A DNA stretch of 16,611 bases from 38-11 sp927435965 (GTDB lineage Bacteria; Bacillota; Clostridia; Tissierellales; Dethiosulfatibacteraceae). Positions 4,623 to 12,918 of the stretch are shown piece after piece (position 1 is the stretch's first letter; every line of letters begins with the position of its first letter). Where the stretch lies: positions 1 through 16,611 of the forward strand of contig CAKMKB010000137.1 in assembly GCA_927435965.1 (NCBI GenBank), written 5' to 3'. Under the pieces are notes generated by a model. The model did not search any database and had not been told where the DNA came from. It saw only the letters and a program-made list of their open reading frames with translations. The position numbers were made by a program, and so were the translations under genes.

Positions 4623-6707
4623 ATGAAGATCAGAGACAGGATGTGCAGAGTTGATTCCGTAGAAAAGATTAACGGCAAGGTCAGGTATATTGAGGATATT
4701 GATTTTGAGAATCTTCATTATGCCAGAACCTTGCGAAGCAGCATAGCTAAAGGAGAGATCCTAGGTATTGATTACCCGGATATCCCTGAGGGAGTTTGGG
4801 TGGTGGACGCTTCCGATACACCGGTCAATGAAGTTCTGATGATCAAGGGAGATATGCCTGTGTTTGCTGACAAAGAGGTCAATTATATTGGAGAGCCAAT
4901 CGCATTGATTGTGGGAAAAGATAAACAGCAGGTCATTGAATTTTTGAATGGAACAGTTGTCAATTACCGTGAGAGCGACGGTTTATTCCATATGAATGAA
5001 TGCAGGGGTAATGAAGACAGGACTTATTCATCCTATCAATATCAGAAAGGTGATATTGGCGAGCTTGATTATGATGATACATTTGAGAAAGAATATTCAA
5101 CTGGCTATCAGGAGCAGCTTTATATGGAAAAGCAAGGTCTGGTTGGGGAATATTCAGACAATATACTGACCATCTACGGATCTATGCAGTGCCCATATTA
5201 TATCAAAAACGCACTGATTCATAGCACAGAATTGCCTGGAGACAATATCAGGGTAATTCAAAATACCACAGGTGGCGCTTTTGGCGGTAAAGAGGAATAC
5301 CCCTCTCTGATGGCGTGTCAATTGGCTGCCGCTGCATTGAAAATCAAAGCACCTGTTGAACTCATATTTGATAGAAGAGAAGATATCTTATATACGACCA
5401 AACGACATCCATCCCAGACAAGAATCAAAACCTATTTGAAGGAACGAAAGATTGTCGGAATGGAATTCTTATATGAACTCGATGGAGGTCCATACTGGGG
5501 ACTTACCGATGTGGTTTTACAGCGGGGAATCCTCACACTCACCGGATGCTATAATATTGAGAATGTAAAGGTAGTGGGCAAGGCATATAAAACCAACAAC
5601 ATTTTCACAGGCGCGTTCAGGGGCTTTGGATCACCTCAAAGCATGTTTGCCTTAGAGCAGCATATGAATCAATTGGCACGTTATCTGAATAAGGATCCAA
5701 TAGAGTTCAGAAGGCAGTATTTTGTCAAGAAAGGTGACTTATCGGCAACATCAGGTGTATTCAATGAGACAATCATGCTCAACGAAATGGCAGATAAGCT
5801 TGAAAAAATGTCGGACTATGAAGAAATCAAAAATAAGAAGGATTTTTATCATGGCGTTGGTGTGGCTTTCATTCCACATGGTGGTGGCTTTACAGGAGAT
5901 GGAGAGGCCTCACACATTAAATCAGTGGTCAATCTAAAGAAGGATGAAAGCGGTTATGTACACATACTGGTATCCTCTGTAGAAATGGGGCAGGGAGCAA
6001 AAACGGTGCTGTCTAAAATAGTAGCATCGGTATTGGACATCGGCATAGAAAGAATCGTCTATGACGATCCGGATACCTTTAATGTACCTGATTCAGGACC
6101 GACTGTTGCTTCAAGAACCACTATGGTGGTCGGTGGTTTGCTGTATAAGGCTGCCGAAAAGCTAAAATCACGCATGAATGAAAATGGTGAGGTTCTAATC
6201 ACTGAAACTTTCAAGCAACCGGACCATATCAAGTGGGATCAGAAACATCTCAATGGAAATGCTTATTTATCTTATTCATGGGCTGCTGTCATAGCCGAGG
6301 TGGAAGTGGATCCCGTAACATTTGAAATCAATTGCACCAATATATACGGCATCTATGATGTGGGATTGCCAATAGATGAGGATACATTTATCGGTCAGGT
6401 TCATGGTGGTGTTGCCCAGGGCCTTGGCTATGGAATGCTAGAGGTGATGGATAGCGTGGATGGATTGATTCAGCAAAACAGCTTTTCATCATATGCAGTA
6501 CCAACTGTAGCTGACATGCCAAGAATGTATACCGATTGGATCTATAATCCCTACAAAGAAGGCCCCTATGGCGCAAAGGCTGCTGGGGAGCTTACGTTGG
6601 TGGGGGTGGCTCCTGCAATAGCATCGGCTGTTCAGGATGCCATCGGAATAGAGATTAATGATTTGCCGGTAACATCAGAAAAAATATTAGCGGAGGTGTT
6701 GAGATGA
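4623..6707 (+). CDS. Xanthine dehydrogenase family hydroxylase, molybdopterin-binding subunit
   Basis: This is a 694-residue large subunit of a molybdenum hydroxylase, which hydroxylates purines or related N-heterocycles using water. Visible cofactor motifs are G-G-A-F-G-G-K-E-E (217-225), A-F-R-G-F-G-S-P-Q (331-339), E-M-G-Q-G-A (454-459), and G-A-K-A-A-G-E-L (650-657), whose Glu656 corresponds to the catalytic base. The start is the ATG at 4623 with GAGGAGG just upstream. The frame stays open back to 4506, but that part lies in the structured leader and lacks a ribosome site. It is slightly shorter than typical XdhA proteins (about 750). The stop overlaps the [2Fe-2S] gene by 4 bp (ATGA). 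The neighbours YgeY and SsnA belong to the gene set statistically linked to selenium-dependent hydroxylases, so a labile-selenium cofactor is possible; no selenocysteine is seen. Confidence 0.93.
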   Translation: MKIRDRMCRVDSVEKINGKVRYIEDIDFENLHYARTLRSSIAKGEILGIDYPDIPEGVWVVDASDTPVNEVLMIKGDMPVFADKEVNYIGEPIALIVGKDKQQVIEFLNGTVVNYRESDGLFHMNECRGNEDRTYSSYQYQKGDIGELDYDDTFEKEYSTGYQEQLYMEKQGLVGEYSDNILTIYGSMQCPYYIKNALIHSTELPGDNIRVIQNTTGGAFGGKEEYPSLMACQLAAAALKIKAPVELIFDRREDILYTTKRHPSQTRIKTYLKERKIVGMEFLYELDGGPYWGLTDVVLQRGILTLTGCYNIENVKVVGKAYKTNNIFTGAFRGFGSPQSMFALEQHMNQLARYLNKDPIEFRRQYFVKKGDLSATSGVFNETIMLNEMADKLEKMSDYEEIKNKKDFYHGVGVAFIPHGGGFTGDGEASHIKSVVNLKKDESGYVHILVSSVEMGQGAKTVLSKIVASVLDIGIERIVYDDPDTFNVPDSGPTVASRTTMVVGGLLYKAAEKLKSRMNENGEVLITETFKQPDHIKWDQKHLNGNAYLSYSWAAVIAEVEVDPVTFEINCTNIYGIYDVGLPIDEDTFIGQVHGGVAQGLGYGMLEVMDSVDGLIQQNSFSSYAVPTVADMPRMYTDWIYNPYKEGPYGAKAAGELTLVGVAPAIASAVQDAIGIEINDLPVTSEKILAEVLR

Positions 6708-7177
6708 TTATAGCATTTGAACTCAACGGGGAACAGGTTACTGTAGAAACGACGCTATCAATGAGACTGCTGGACATCGTCAGAAACGACTTTGGTCTGA
6801 CGGGCACAAAGGAAGGGTGTTCCGAAGGGGAGTGCGGCGCTTGCATCGTTTTTCTGGATGGCAAGGTGGTTAATTCCTGCATGGTGCCTATGAGCAATGT
6901 AATCGGAAGAAGTGTTGTAACTATTGAAGGGTTCTCGGAAACTGAAAGATATAAGCAGATTGAAACAGCATTCAGAAATGAGGGAGCTGTTCAGTGCGGG
7001 TTTTGTATTCCAGGCATGATTATGGCGGTAGAGGGCATTCTGAGATTGAACAAGCCATTGACAGATGAAGTTATAAAAGAGGGTTTATCAGGAAACATCT
7101 GTAGATGTACAGGCTACCAATCCATATATGAAGCTGTTAGAAGGCTTGGAGAGGAGGTGTGGCAAGATGTTCAATAG
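6704..7177 (+). CDS. Xanthine dehydrogenase family hydroxylase, [2Fe-2S] subunit
   Basis: This 157-residue protein is full length for the small iron-sulfur subunit. The plant-ferredoxin-type cluster is bound by C39, C44, C47 and C59 (GCSEGECGAC...C). The second, hydroxylase-specific cluster is bound by C98, C101, C133 and C135 (QCGFC...ICRC). It moves electrons from the molybdenum centre to FAD. Its ATG overlaps the stop of the large-subunit gene (ATGA), and its 3' end overlaps the FAD-subunit gene by 11 bp, so the three subunits are translationally coupled. The order Mo, FeS, FAD differs from the E. coli XdhD arrangement, in which the FeS and Mo domains are fused. Confidence 0.96.
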   Translation: MIIAFELNGEQVTVETTLSMRLLDIVRNDFGLTGTKEGCSEGECGACIVFLDGKVVNSCMVPMSNVIGRSVVTIEGFSETERYKQIETAFRNEGAVQCGFCIPGMIMAVEGILRLNKPLTDEVIKEGLSGNICRCTGYQSIYEAVRRLGEEVWQDVQ

Positions 7178-7997
7178 CATTAGACCCAATTCTCTGGAAG
7201 AGCTTCTTGAGATAATAGATAATGGTGACTATTATATTTTTGCAGGTGGAACAGATCTGTTTATCAGAAAAAGACAGTGGCAGGGTGCTGAAAGAAAATT
7301 TGATAAGGATGTGGTATTTATCAGTCATCTTGAAGAATTGAGAGGCATCTTTGAGGATAAGGGCCATTATAGATTAAAAACCTGTGTCACTCAAGACGAG
7401 GTGGCTAATTCAACCCTTTTGCCAGACTATCTGAGGATTCCTTATGGATTGATGGGAAATCCTGCGATCAGGAATACAGCAACAGTGGGAGGAAACATTG
7501 TCAATGCCGCAAAGGTGGCAGACAGTTTGCCACTCTTTTATGCGCTGGATGCTTCAATTGTGTTGAGAAATATCCAAGTCGATAGGATTTTAAGTATCAA
7601 GGATTTTGTGTTTGGACGATACAAGACAGATCGAGCTGAGAATGAGATTATTTATGAGGTTATCATACCGAAAGAGGATTTTACAGGATACAAATATAAA
7701 AAAATAGGATCGAGGAAATCCAGTATTTTGTCAAAGCTTTCAGTTTTTATAGTCTACAAGAAAGTCCACGGCACAATTGTTGATATAAGAGTGTCGGTAG
7801 GAGCGGTAAATGATGTTCCAATAAGAAGCGAAGACGGAGAAAAGGAATTTATCAAAGACAACAATATCGATAAATTCTTGCTAACTATCCGAGAGATGAT
7901 GGAAGGCGAGGACGATAGACGGTCCACTAAGCTATACAGGGAAGAGGTCAGTCTCAGAATCATCAAAAATTTTCTCGAAGAAATTTTGGAAGAATAG
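7167..7997 (+). CDS. Xanthine dehydrogenase family hydroxylase, FAD-binding subunit
   Basis: This 276-residue subunit passes electrons from the iron-sulfur clusters through FAD to the final acceptor. FAD pyrophosphate-binding motifs are A-G-G-T-D (26-30) and N-T-A-T-V-G-G-N-I-V-N-A (103-114) followed by A-D-S-L-P. A CO_dh_flav_C-type C-terminal domain follows. I choose the ATG at 7167 because GAGGAGGTG (7151-7159) sits just upstream. The longer frame from 7128 would start inside the preceding gene without a ribosome site. It lacks the extra 4Fe-4S insertion typical of 4-hydroxybenzoyl-CoA reductase FAD subunits. A second FAD subunit begins at 16457, so the cluster probably encodes two hydroxylases or alternative electron exits. 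Confidence 0.92.
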   Translation: MFNSIRPNSLEELLEIIDNGDYYIFAGGTDLFIRKRQWQGAERKFDKDVVFISHLEELRGIFEDKGHYRLKTCVTQDEVANSTLLPDYLRIPYGLMGNPAIRNTATVGGNIVNAAKVADSLPLFYALDASIVLRNIQVDRILSIKDFVFGRYKTDRAENEIIYEVIIPKEDFTGYKYKKIGSRKSSILSKLSVFIVYKKVHGTIVDIRVSVGAVNDVPIRSEDGEKEFIKDNNIDKFLLTIREMMEGEDDRRSTKLYREEVSLRIIKNFLEEILEE

Positions 7998-8009
7998 GAG
8001 CTTAATTAT

Positions 8010-9218
8010 ATGGAAAACATAAAAGAACAGATAAGGGAAGTATCCGGACATTGGGAGAAAGAAATATTTGGTTTCCTTAAAGATATTATTCAGATCAAAT
8101 CTACTAGCACCAATGAAAAGGATGTTGTTCAAAGGATCAAGAAGGAAATGGAAACCCTGGACTTTGATGAGATCATCATCGATAAAATGGGAAACATATT
8201 GGGAAGAGTGGGCAATGGAAAAAGGGTCATCGCATATGACGGGCATATAGATACAGTAGATGTGGGCAGTATCGACAACTGGGACTTCGATCCCTTTGCC
8301 GGAACTGAAGATGATAAATACATCTATGGCAGAGGCGCCAGCGATCAAAAGGGTGGATTCACTTCAACGTTGTTTGGTGCGGCAATCGCTAAAAAATTGA
8401 ATCTTCTGGATGATATCACCCTATGGGTGACCGGTACCGTCCAGGAAGAGGACTGCGACGGTTTGTGCTGGCAGCATATCCTTGAGGAAAAAATCATAGA
8501 GCCCGAGTTCGTTGTTTTATCAGAACCCACAAGCCTTAATGTATATAGGGGACAAAGGGGACGGATGGAGATCAGAGTCGAGGTAAGAGGCATAAGCTCT
8601 CATGGTTCCGCTCCTGAGCGAGGAGACAACGCAATCTATAAGATGGCACCCATTATTTTAGAATTGAAGGAGCTAAATGAGCACCTCAAGCATGACTATT
8701 TTCTGGGTAAAGGAACACTGACCATATCTGAAATCTTCTTTACATCGCCATCCAGGTGTGCGGTGGCAGATGGCTGCAGCATATCTATCGATAGACGATT
8801 GACCGCAGGAGAAACCATGGCGTCTGCAATCGCTGAGATTAGGGAACTACCTTCTGTGAAACTGTCGGATGCGAAGGTAGAGATGTATCGCTATGAGGCT
8901 AAGTCTTATACTGGTCTTGAGCAATCAGTAGACTGCTATTTTCCCACATGGACATTGCCTGAGGACAGCATCTACTGCAAGACACTGGTCGATGCTTGTG
9001 AGCAAACCTTTGGACAAAAGGCTCTATTAGACAAATGGACTTTTTCGACCAATGGTGTCTCAATTATGGGTATGAAAGGCATTCCTTGCGTTGGATTTGG
9101 ACCGGGAATGGAGAAGGAAGCACATGCGCCAAATGAAAAAATATTGAAGGAAGAAGTCATCAAAGCTGTCAATGTGTACGCTTTGATACCAACTATATAT
9201 GGAGGGATAACCAAATGA
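8010..9218 (+). CDS. ygeY: YgeY-type M20 family metallohydrolase (selenium-metabolism-linked)
   Basis: This 402-residue M20 peptidase/deacylase-fold enzyme resembles YgeY. Metal-centre residues appear in order: His79 in Y-D-G-H-I-D-T-V, Asp112 in R-G-A-S-D-Q-K-G-G, the Glu146/Glu147 pair in V-Q-E-E-D-C-D-G, Glu172 in L-S-E-P-T, and His372 in H-A-P-N-E-K. G-I-S-S-H-G-S-A-P (195-202) marks the inserted dimerisation domain. M20 enzymes hydrolyse amide bonds, and relatives include carbamoyl-amino-acid and ureido hydrolases. In this context it probably cleaves an acylated or ureido intermediate of heterocycle breakdown (inference). AGGAG at 7996-8000, overlapping the preceding stop, serves as the ribosome site. 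Its stop overlaps the carbamoyltransferase start by 4 bp, the same adjacency of YgeY and YgeW genes as in E. coli, though in the opposite order. Confidence 0.9.
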   Translation: MENIKEQIREVSGHWEKEIFGFLKDIIQIKSTSTNEKDVVQRIKKEMETLDFDEIIIDKMGNILGRVGNGKRVIAYDGHIDTVDVGSIDNWDFDPFAGTEDDKYIYGRGASDQKGGFTSTLFGAAIAKKLNLLDDITLWVTGTVQEEDCDGLCWQHILEEKIIEPEFVVLSEPTSLNVYRGQRGRMEIRVEVRGISSHGSAPERGDNAIYKMAPIILELKELNEHLKHDYFLGKGTLTISEIFFTSPSRCAVADGCSISIDRRLTAGETMASAIAEIRELPSVKLSDAKVEMYRYEAKSYTGLEQSVDCYFPTWTLPEDSIYCKTLVDACEQTFGQKALLDKWTFSTNGVSIMGMKGIPCVGFGPGMEKEAHAPNEKILKEEVIKAVNVYALIPTIYGGITK

Positions 9219-10177
9219 ACGGAACATTGAAAGGAAAGCATTTTATAACGCTGAGAGAATGGAGCAATAACGAGATTGATTTTTTATTGGATGTAGCTGG
9301 CGATCTGAAAAGAAAATTCTACATGGATGTTCCGACACCTTATCTGCCTCTTAAAACAATTTTTCTCATGTTTTTTGAGCAGTCGACACGGACTAGAAAT
9401 TCTATGGAGGCTGGAATAGCACAGCTTGGCGGGCATGCAAATTATCTGGATACATCTTCCATGCAGATCAGTCATGGCGAATCTGCAAAGGATACCGGCA
9501 CTATCCTGTCCAGCTTTGGACATGGGATAGCCTGTAGAAATTGCTTCTGGGAAATAGGAAACAAGTATCTTAGAGAGATGGCTGAGCATTCATCAAGGCC
9601 GATTATGAATCTCCAGTGCGATCTGTATCATCCGATGCAAGGAGTAGCTGACCTAATGACTATAAAGGAAAAATACGCTTCAACCAAGGGCGTCAAGGTT
9701 TCTATCATATGGGCTTATGCCACTTCACATAAAAAACCGATCAGTGTTCCATTGACTCAGGCGCTGCTTTTCCCGAGATATCAAATGGATGTGACACTTG
9801 CCTATCCAGAGGGATTTGAACTGCCTGACTGGGCTATCGATGAGGCAAAAGAGAATGCAGAAAAGTATGGCGGAAGCTTTAGAATAGCCCATGACATAGA
9901 GGATGCCTTCAGAGACGCAGATATCGTCATCCCTAAAAACTGGGGATCATGGAGCTCTAAAAATCCTGATGTGAATATTGATGATTTTAAGGACTGGAAA
10001 TGCACTGAGAAGCTGATGTCCATCGCATCCAAAGATGTCAAGTATATGCACGCATTGCCGGCAGACAGGGGGAATGAAGTAGAGGATTCAATTATCGATG
10101 GACCTCACTCCATCGTTTATCAGGAAGCTGAGAATAGACTCCACACAGCCAAGGCTGTCATGATGCTGACTATGTAA
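9215..10177 (+). CDS. ygeW: YgeW-type knotted carbamoyltransferase
   Basis: This 320-residue member of the aspartate/ornithine carbamoyltransferase family is closest in pattern to YgeW. The carbamoyl-phosphate site S-T-R-T-R (57-61) and H-P-M-Q (139-142) are intact, and the C-terminal H-A-L-P-A-D-R-G (279-286) replaces the H-C-L-P/H-P-L-P of OTC and ATC. A long insertion at about 155-185 (K-G-V-K-V-S-I-I-W-A-Y-A-T-S-H-K-K-P) contains the W-A-Y motif of the knotted transcarbamylase subfamily. The natural substrate of YgeW is not settled. In a degradative setting the enzyme would release carbamoyl phosphate from a carbamoylated amine, allowing ATP formation by carbamate kinase. No kinase gene is in the window. 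GGAGG at 9201-9205 precedes the start. Confidence 0.92.
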   Translation: MNGTLKGKHFITLREWSNNEIDFLLDVAGDLKRKFYMDVPTPYLPLKTIFLMFFEQSTRTRNSMEAGIAQLGGHANYLDTSSMQISHGESAKDTGTILSSFGHGIACRNCFWEIGNKYLREMAEHSSRPIMNLQCDLYHPMQGVADLMTIKEKYASTKGVKVSIIWAYATSHKKPISVPLTQALLFPRYQMDVTLAYPEGFELPDWAIDEAKENAEKYGGSFRIAHDIEDAFRDADIVIPKNWGSWSSKNPDVNIDDFKDWKCTEKLMSIASKDVKYMHALPADRGNEVEDSIIDGPHSIVYQEAENRLHTAKAVMMLTM

Positions 10178-10228
10178 GGCAAAGAAATAGTTTGAATAAT
10201 CATCAATAAACTGATGGAGGAAATTGAT

Positions 10229-11638
10229 ATGTATAAAGTACCTGTAGTAGGACCGACATACGAGGAGATGCTGCACCCCTGGAAAATTGATCCCGACATA
10301 AGAAAAGCAGCGATAGATATGAAAAATAGAGATCCACTGCACCCCCTTAATCTTTACAATATAAGCTGGCGGAATAGCAACAATGAGATTGGCTATTTTA
10401 TCTTACCTCCTAGCTTTACTAATATAAAAGCCAATATAGTAGTGATGTATGCCAAGGATTTTCCGACAGGCAGCCATAAGGTAGGGCCTACCTACTCTGT
10501 ACTGACGGAAAAGACAGTGCTTGGAGAGGTCGATCCGTTGAGCCACAGGTTGGTATGGCCATCAACGGGAAACTATGGCGTGGGAGGTGCCTGGGTCAGT
10601 AGTAGAATGAACTACGACTCCTTGGTTATTCTACCTGAAGAGATGAGCCAGGAAAGATTTGACCTGATTCGCGAGTACGGATCTGATGTCATAGCGACCC
10701 CCGGCTGCGAATCCAATGTCAAGGAAATTTATGATAAAACAAAGGAACTCAAGGCACAGGATCCTGAAAAAATAAGAATTCTCAATCAGTTTGAGGAATT
10801 TGCAAATTACCGATTCCACGAGTATGTCACAGGAAACTCAATGCTGGAGCTGGTGTCGGAGTCAAATATTGGGAACGGAGAGATTGCGGCAGTTGTATTG
10901 ACTGTAGGATCTGCAGGCACTATAGCCAGTGGAGATAGAGTCAAGAAAGTGTTTCCAAACGCCAAGGTCATCGCAGGCGAACCTATTCAATGCCCTACCT
11001 TGTCATTAAACGGATACGGGGGACATGATATTCAGGGCATTGGCGACAAGCATGTAACTTGGATTCACAACGTGATGAACTGTGACGGCGTGGTTCAGAT
11101 AGATGACATGGATTGCAAGAGGATGCTAAAGGTGTTCAGCTCGGAAGAAGGCAAACAATACCTCAAATCGATGCTTGGTGAAGAGACGGTGGAATTTATA
11201 TCAGACAAGCTTGGCATATCTGGTGTCGCTAACATTATCGGAGCGATTAAGACTGCCAAATACTATGATCTGGATGAGGGTGAGAATGTAGTGACTGTTG
11301 CGACAGATGCTATTGACAGATACTATTCAGTGATGGACAAAATGCCTAAAATTGATATCAATATAGCTAAAAACATATACGACAGAGCAATCAGGTTTCA
11401 AGAACCTTCGCTTTTTTTCGAGGGAGATCGTTACAACAGACTGAGATGGCATAATTTGAAATACTACACCTGGGTAGAGCAACAGGGCAGAACTGTTGAG
11501 GAACTCAATTATCAGTTGAAGCAATCCTATTGGCATTGCCAGGCAGATAGGGTATTAGAAATGGACAAAAAGATTGAAGAATACAGGGAAAAACATCAGG
11601 TGGAGCTGAAAAACATACTAGGAGTGACAAATGTTTGA
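10229..11638 (+). CDS. PLP-dependent fold-type II enzyme, atypical (lyase/thiolase-like)
   Basis: This 469-residue enzyme of the tryptophan-synthase-beta/cysteine-synthase fold is not the usual YgeX diaminopropionate ammonia-lyase (about 400 residues, with N-H-G-R-G-V). The PLP lysine is Lys84 in F-P-T-G-S-H-K-V-G. S-T-G-N-Y-G-V-G-G-A follows, the asparagine loop that contacts the cofactor, then a glycine-rich phosphate loop T-V-G-S-A-G-T-I-A-S-G. A C-terminal extension of about 90 residues, rich in aromatics and basic residues, is unusual for the fold. I choose the ATG at 10229 because GGAGG (10216-10220) sits upstream; the in-frame ATG at 10214 overlaps that site. Its position beside YgeW is where E. 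coli has ygeX, so it may carry out the ammonia-releasing step (inference). The stop overlaps the hyuA-like start by 8 bp. Confidence 0.8.
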   Translation: MYKVPVVGPTYEEMLHPWKIDPDIRKAAIDMKNRDPLHPLNLYNISWRNSNNEIGYFILPPSFTNIKANIVVMYAKDFPTGSHKVGPTYSVLTEKTVLGEVDPLSHRLVWPSTGNYGVGGAWVSSRMNYDSLVILPEEMSQERFDLIREYGSDVIATPGCESNVKEIYDKTKELKAQDPEKIRILNQFEEFANYRFHEYVTGNSMLELVSESNIGNGEIAAVVLTVGSAGTIASGDRVKKVFPNAKVIAGEPIQCPTLSLNGYGGHDIQGIGDKHVTWIHNVMNCDGVVQIDDMDCKRMLKVFSSEEGKQYLKSMLGEETVEFISDKLGISGVANIIGAIKTAKYYDLDEGENVVTVATDAIDRYYSVMDKMPKIDINIAKNIYDRAIRFQEPSLFFEGDRYNRLRWHNLKYYTWVEQQGRTVEELNYQLKQSYWHCQADRVLEMDKKIEEYREKHQVELKNILGVTNV

Positions 11639-12914
11639 TTTAGGGATTATTAACGGACGGGTGTATTTTGGAAAGGAATACAGAGTAACAAATATTTATA
11701 TAAAGGCTGGCAAAATAGTAGAAATAAGCAAGGAAATCTATGAATGTGAAAGAACGATTGATGCAACCAAAAAATTAGTGCTTCCAGGGTTCATAGATTC
11801 ACATGTTCATTTTGCTTTGAAAGCAGGAGAATTTGAGTCTGCGGATGACTTCGAATCCGGGTCAAAAACGGCTGCCTATGGAGGCATAACCACTTTCCTG
11901 GATTTTACCGATCCGATTCTACATCAGGATGAGTTTAAGGACGCTTTGGAGAAACGGAAAATAATGGCTGAAAAATCCTGTGTCGATTATTCGTTTCACG
12001 CAACTGTTGGAGATTTCAAAGGTGATGCTGAAGCACTCAAAGCCTTGTGCAAAGATGAAGGGATCAACAGTATAAAAGTATTTACCACCTATTCTGAGAC
12101 AGGCAGACAATGCTCTTATGATATGATTGACAAGTTATTTGATCAAGAGATGGTATTGATGGCACACTGTGAAGAGGAAGATCTGCTTAAGAAAAAATGG
12201 GAAGTTACGGCGACTTTTGAGAAATCAAGACCTGTTATGGCCGAGAGATCTGCAGCTATGCATATGGCTGATATGGCTGAAAGGAAAAATAGCAGATTGT
12301 ACATCGTGCATATCTCATCTGGGAGCACCTTGGATATGATTAAGCTAAAGCACCCGAAACAGATTGGGAAGCGTATATTTCTGGAAAGCTGCCCACATTA
12401 TTTTTATCTGTCTGATGTCAAGCTGAGCAATATAGATGGCAACCTTTATCTTTTAATACCACCATTAAGAGGTGGCAAGGAATTGATGAGATTAAGGAGC
12501 AGCATCGGATTAATCGATACTATCTCAACTGATCATTGTCCATTTATGATTGAGGAGAAAATGAAATATGAAATGGCATATCAGGTGCCTATGGGAATCG
12601 GCGGTGCGGAACACTCCTTTCCATTGATGTTCAATTTGTTTGGAGATGACATCATCCCTAAGTTCACTTCCAAGCCTGCAGAGATATTCGGCTTAAAGAA
12701 CAAGGGTGAGATAAAGGTTGGCAAGGATGGCGATCTAGTCATATTTGACAGCTCATTATCCAACACCATTAAGGAAAGTCATTCTAATGCTGATTACACA
12801 GTCTATGAAGGATTGAAAATAAGAGGCAAGATTTCAGCGACAATTTCAAAGGGCCATGTCGTTATGGAAAACGATCAGTTCTTTGGAGGGCAAGGAGAGT
12901 TTATCAGGAGGTGA
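11631..12914 (+). CDS. hyuA: HyuA-type cyclic amidohydrolase (dihydropyrimidinase/hydantoinase family)
   Basis: This 427-residue metal-dependent hydrolase opens cyclic amides or imides such as hydantoin, dihydropyrimidine or related ring intermediates. The binuclear-site residues are visible: G-F-I-D-S-H-V-H (His58, His60), Lys149 in N-S-I-K-V-F (the expected carbamylated bridging lysine), His179 in M-A-H-C-E, His227 in I-V-H-I-S-S, and Asp301 in I-S-T-D-H-C-P-F. It is somewhat shorter than typical D-hydantoinases (about 460). AGGAG in the end of the preceding gene drives the ATG at 11631. E. coli has hyuA just after ygeY, and here it follows the YgeW and PLP genes, so the pathway membership is conserved. 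The exact ring substrate is not predictable. Confidence 0.9.
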   Translation: MFDLGIINGRVYFGKEYRVTNIYIKAGKIVEISKEIYECERTIDATKKLVLPGFIDSHVHFALKAGEFESADDFESGSKTAAYGGITTFLDFTDPILHQDEFKDALEKRKIMAEKSCVDYSFHATVGDFKGDAEALKALCKDEGINSIKVFTTYSETGRQCSYDMIDKLFDQEMVLMAHCEEEDLLKKKWEVTATFEKSRPVMAERSAAMHMADMAERKNSRLYIVHISSGSTLDMIKLKHPKQIGKRIFLESCPHYFYLSDVKLSNIDGNLYLLIPPLRGGKELMRLRSSIGLIDTISTDHCPFMIEEKMKYEMAYQVPMGIGGAEHSFPLMFNLFGDDIIPKFTSKPAEIFGLKNKGEIKVGKDGDLVIFDSSLSNTIKESHSNADYTVYEGLKIRGKISATISKGHVVMENDQFFGGQGEFIRR

Positions 12915-12918
12915 AATT

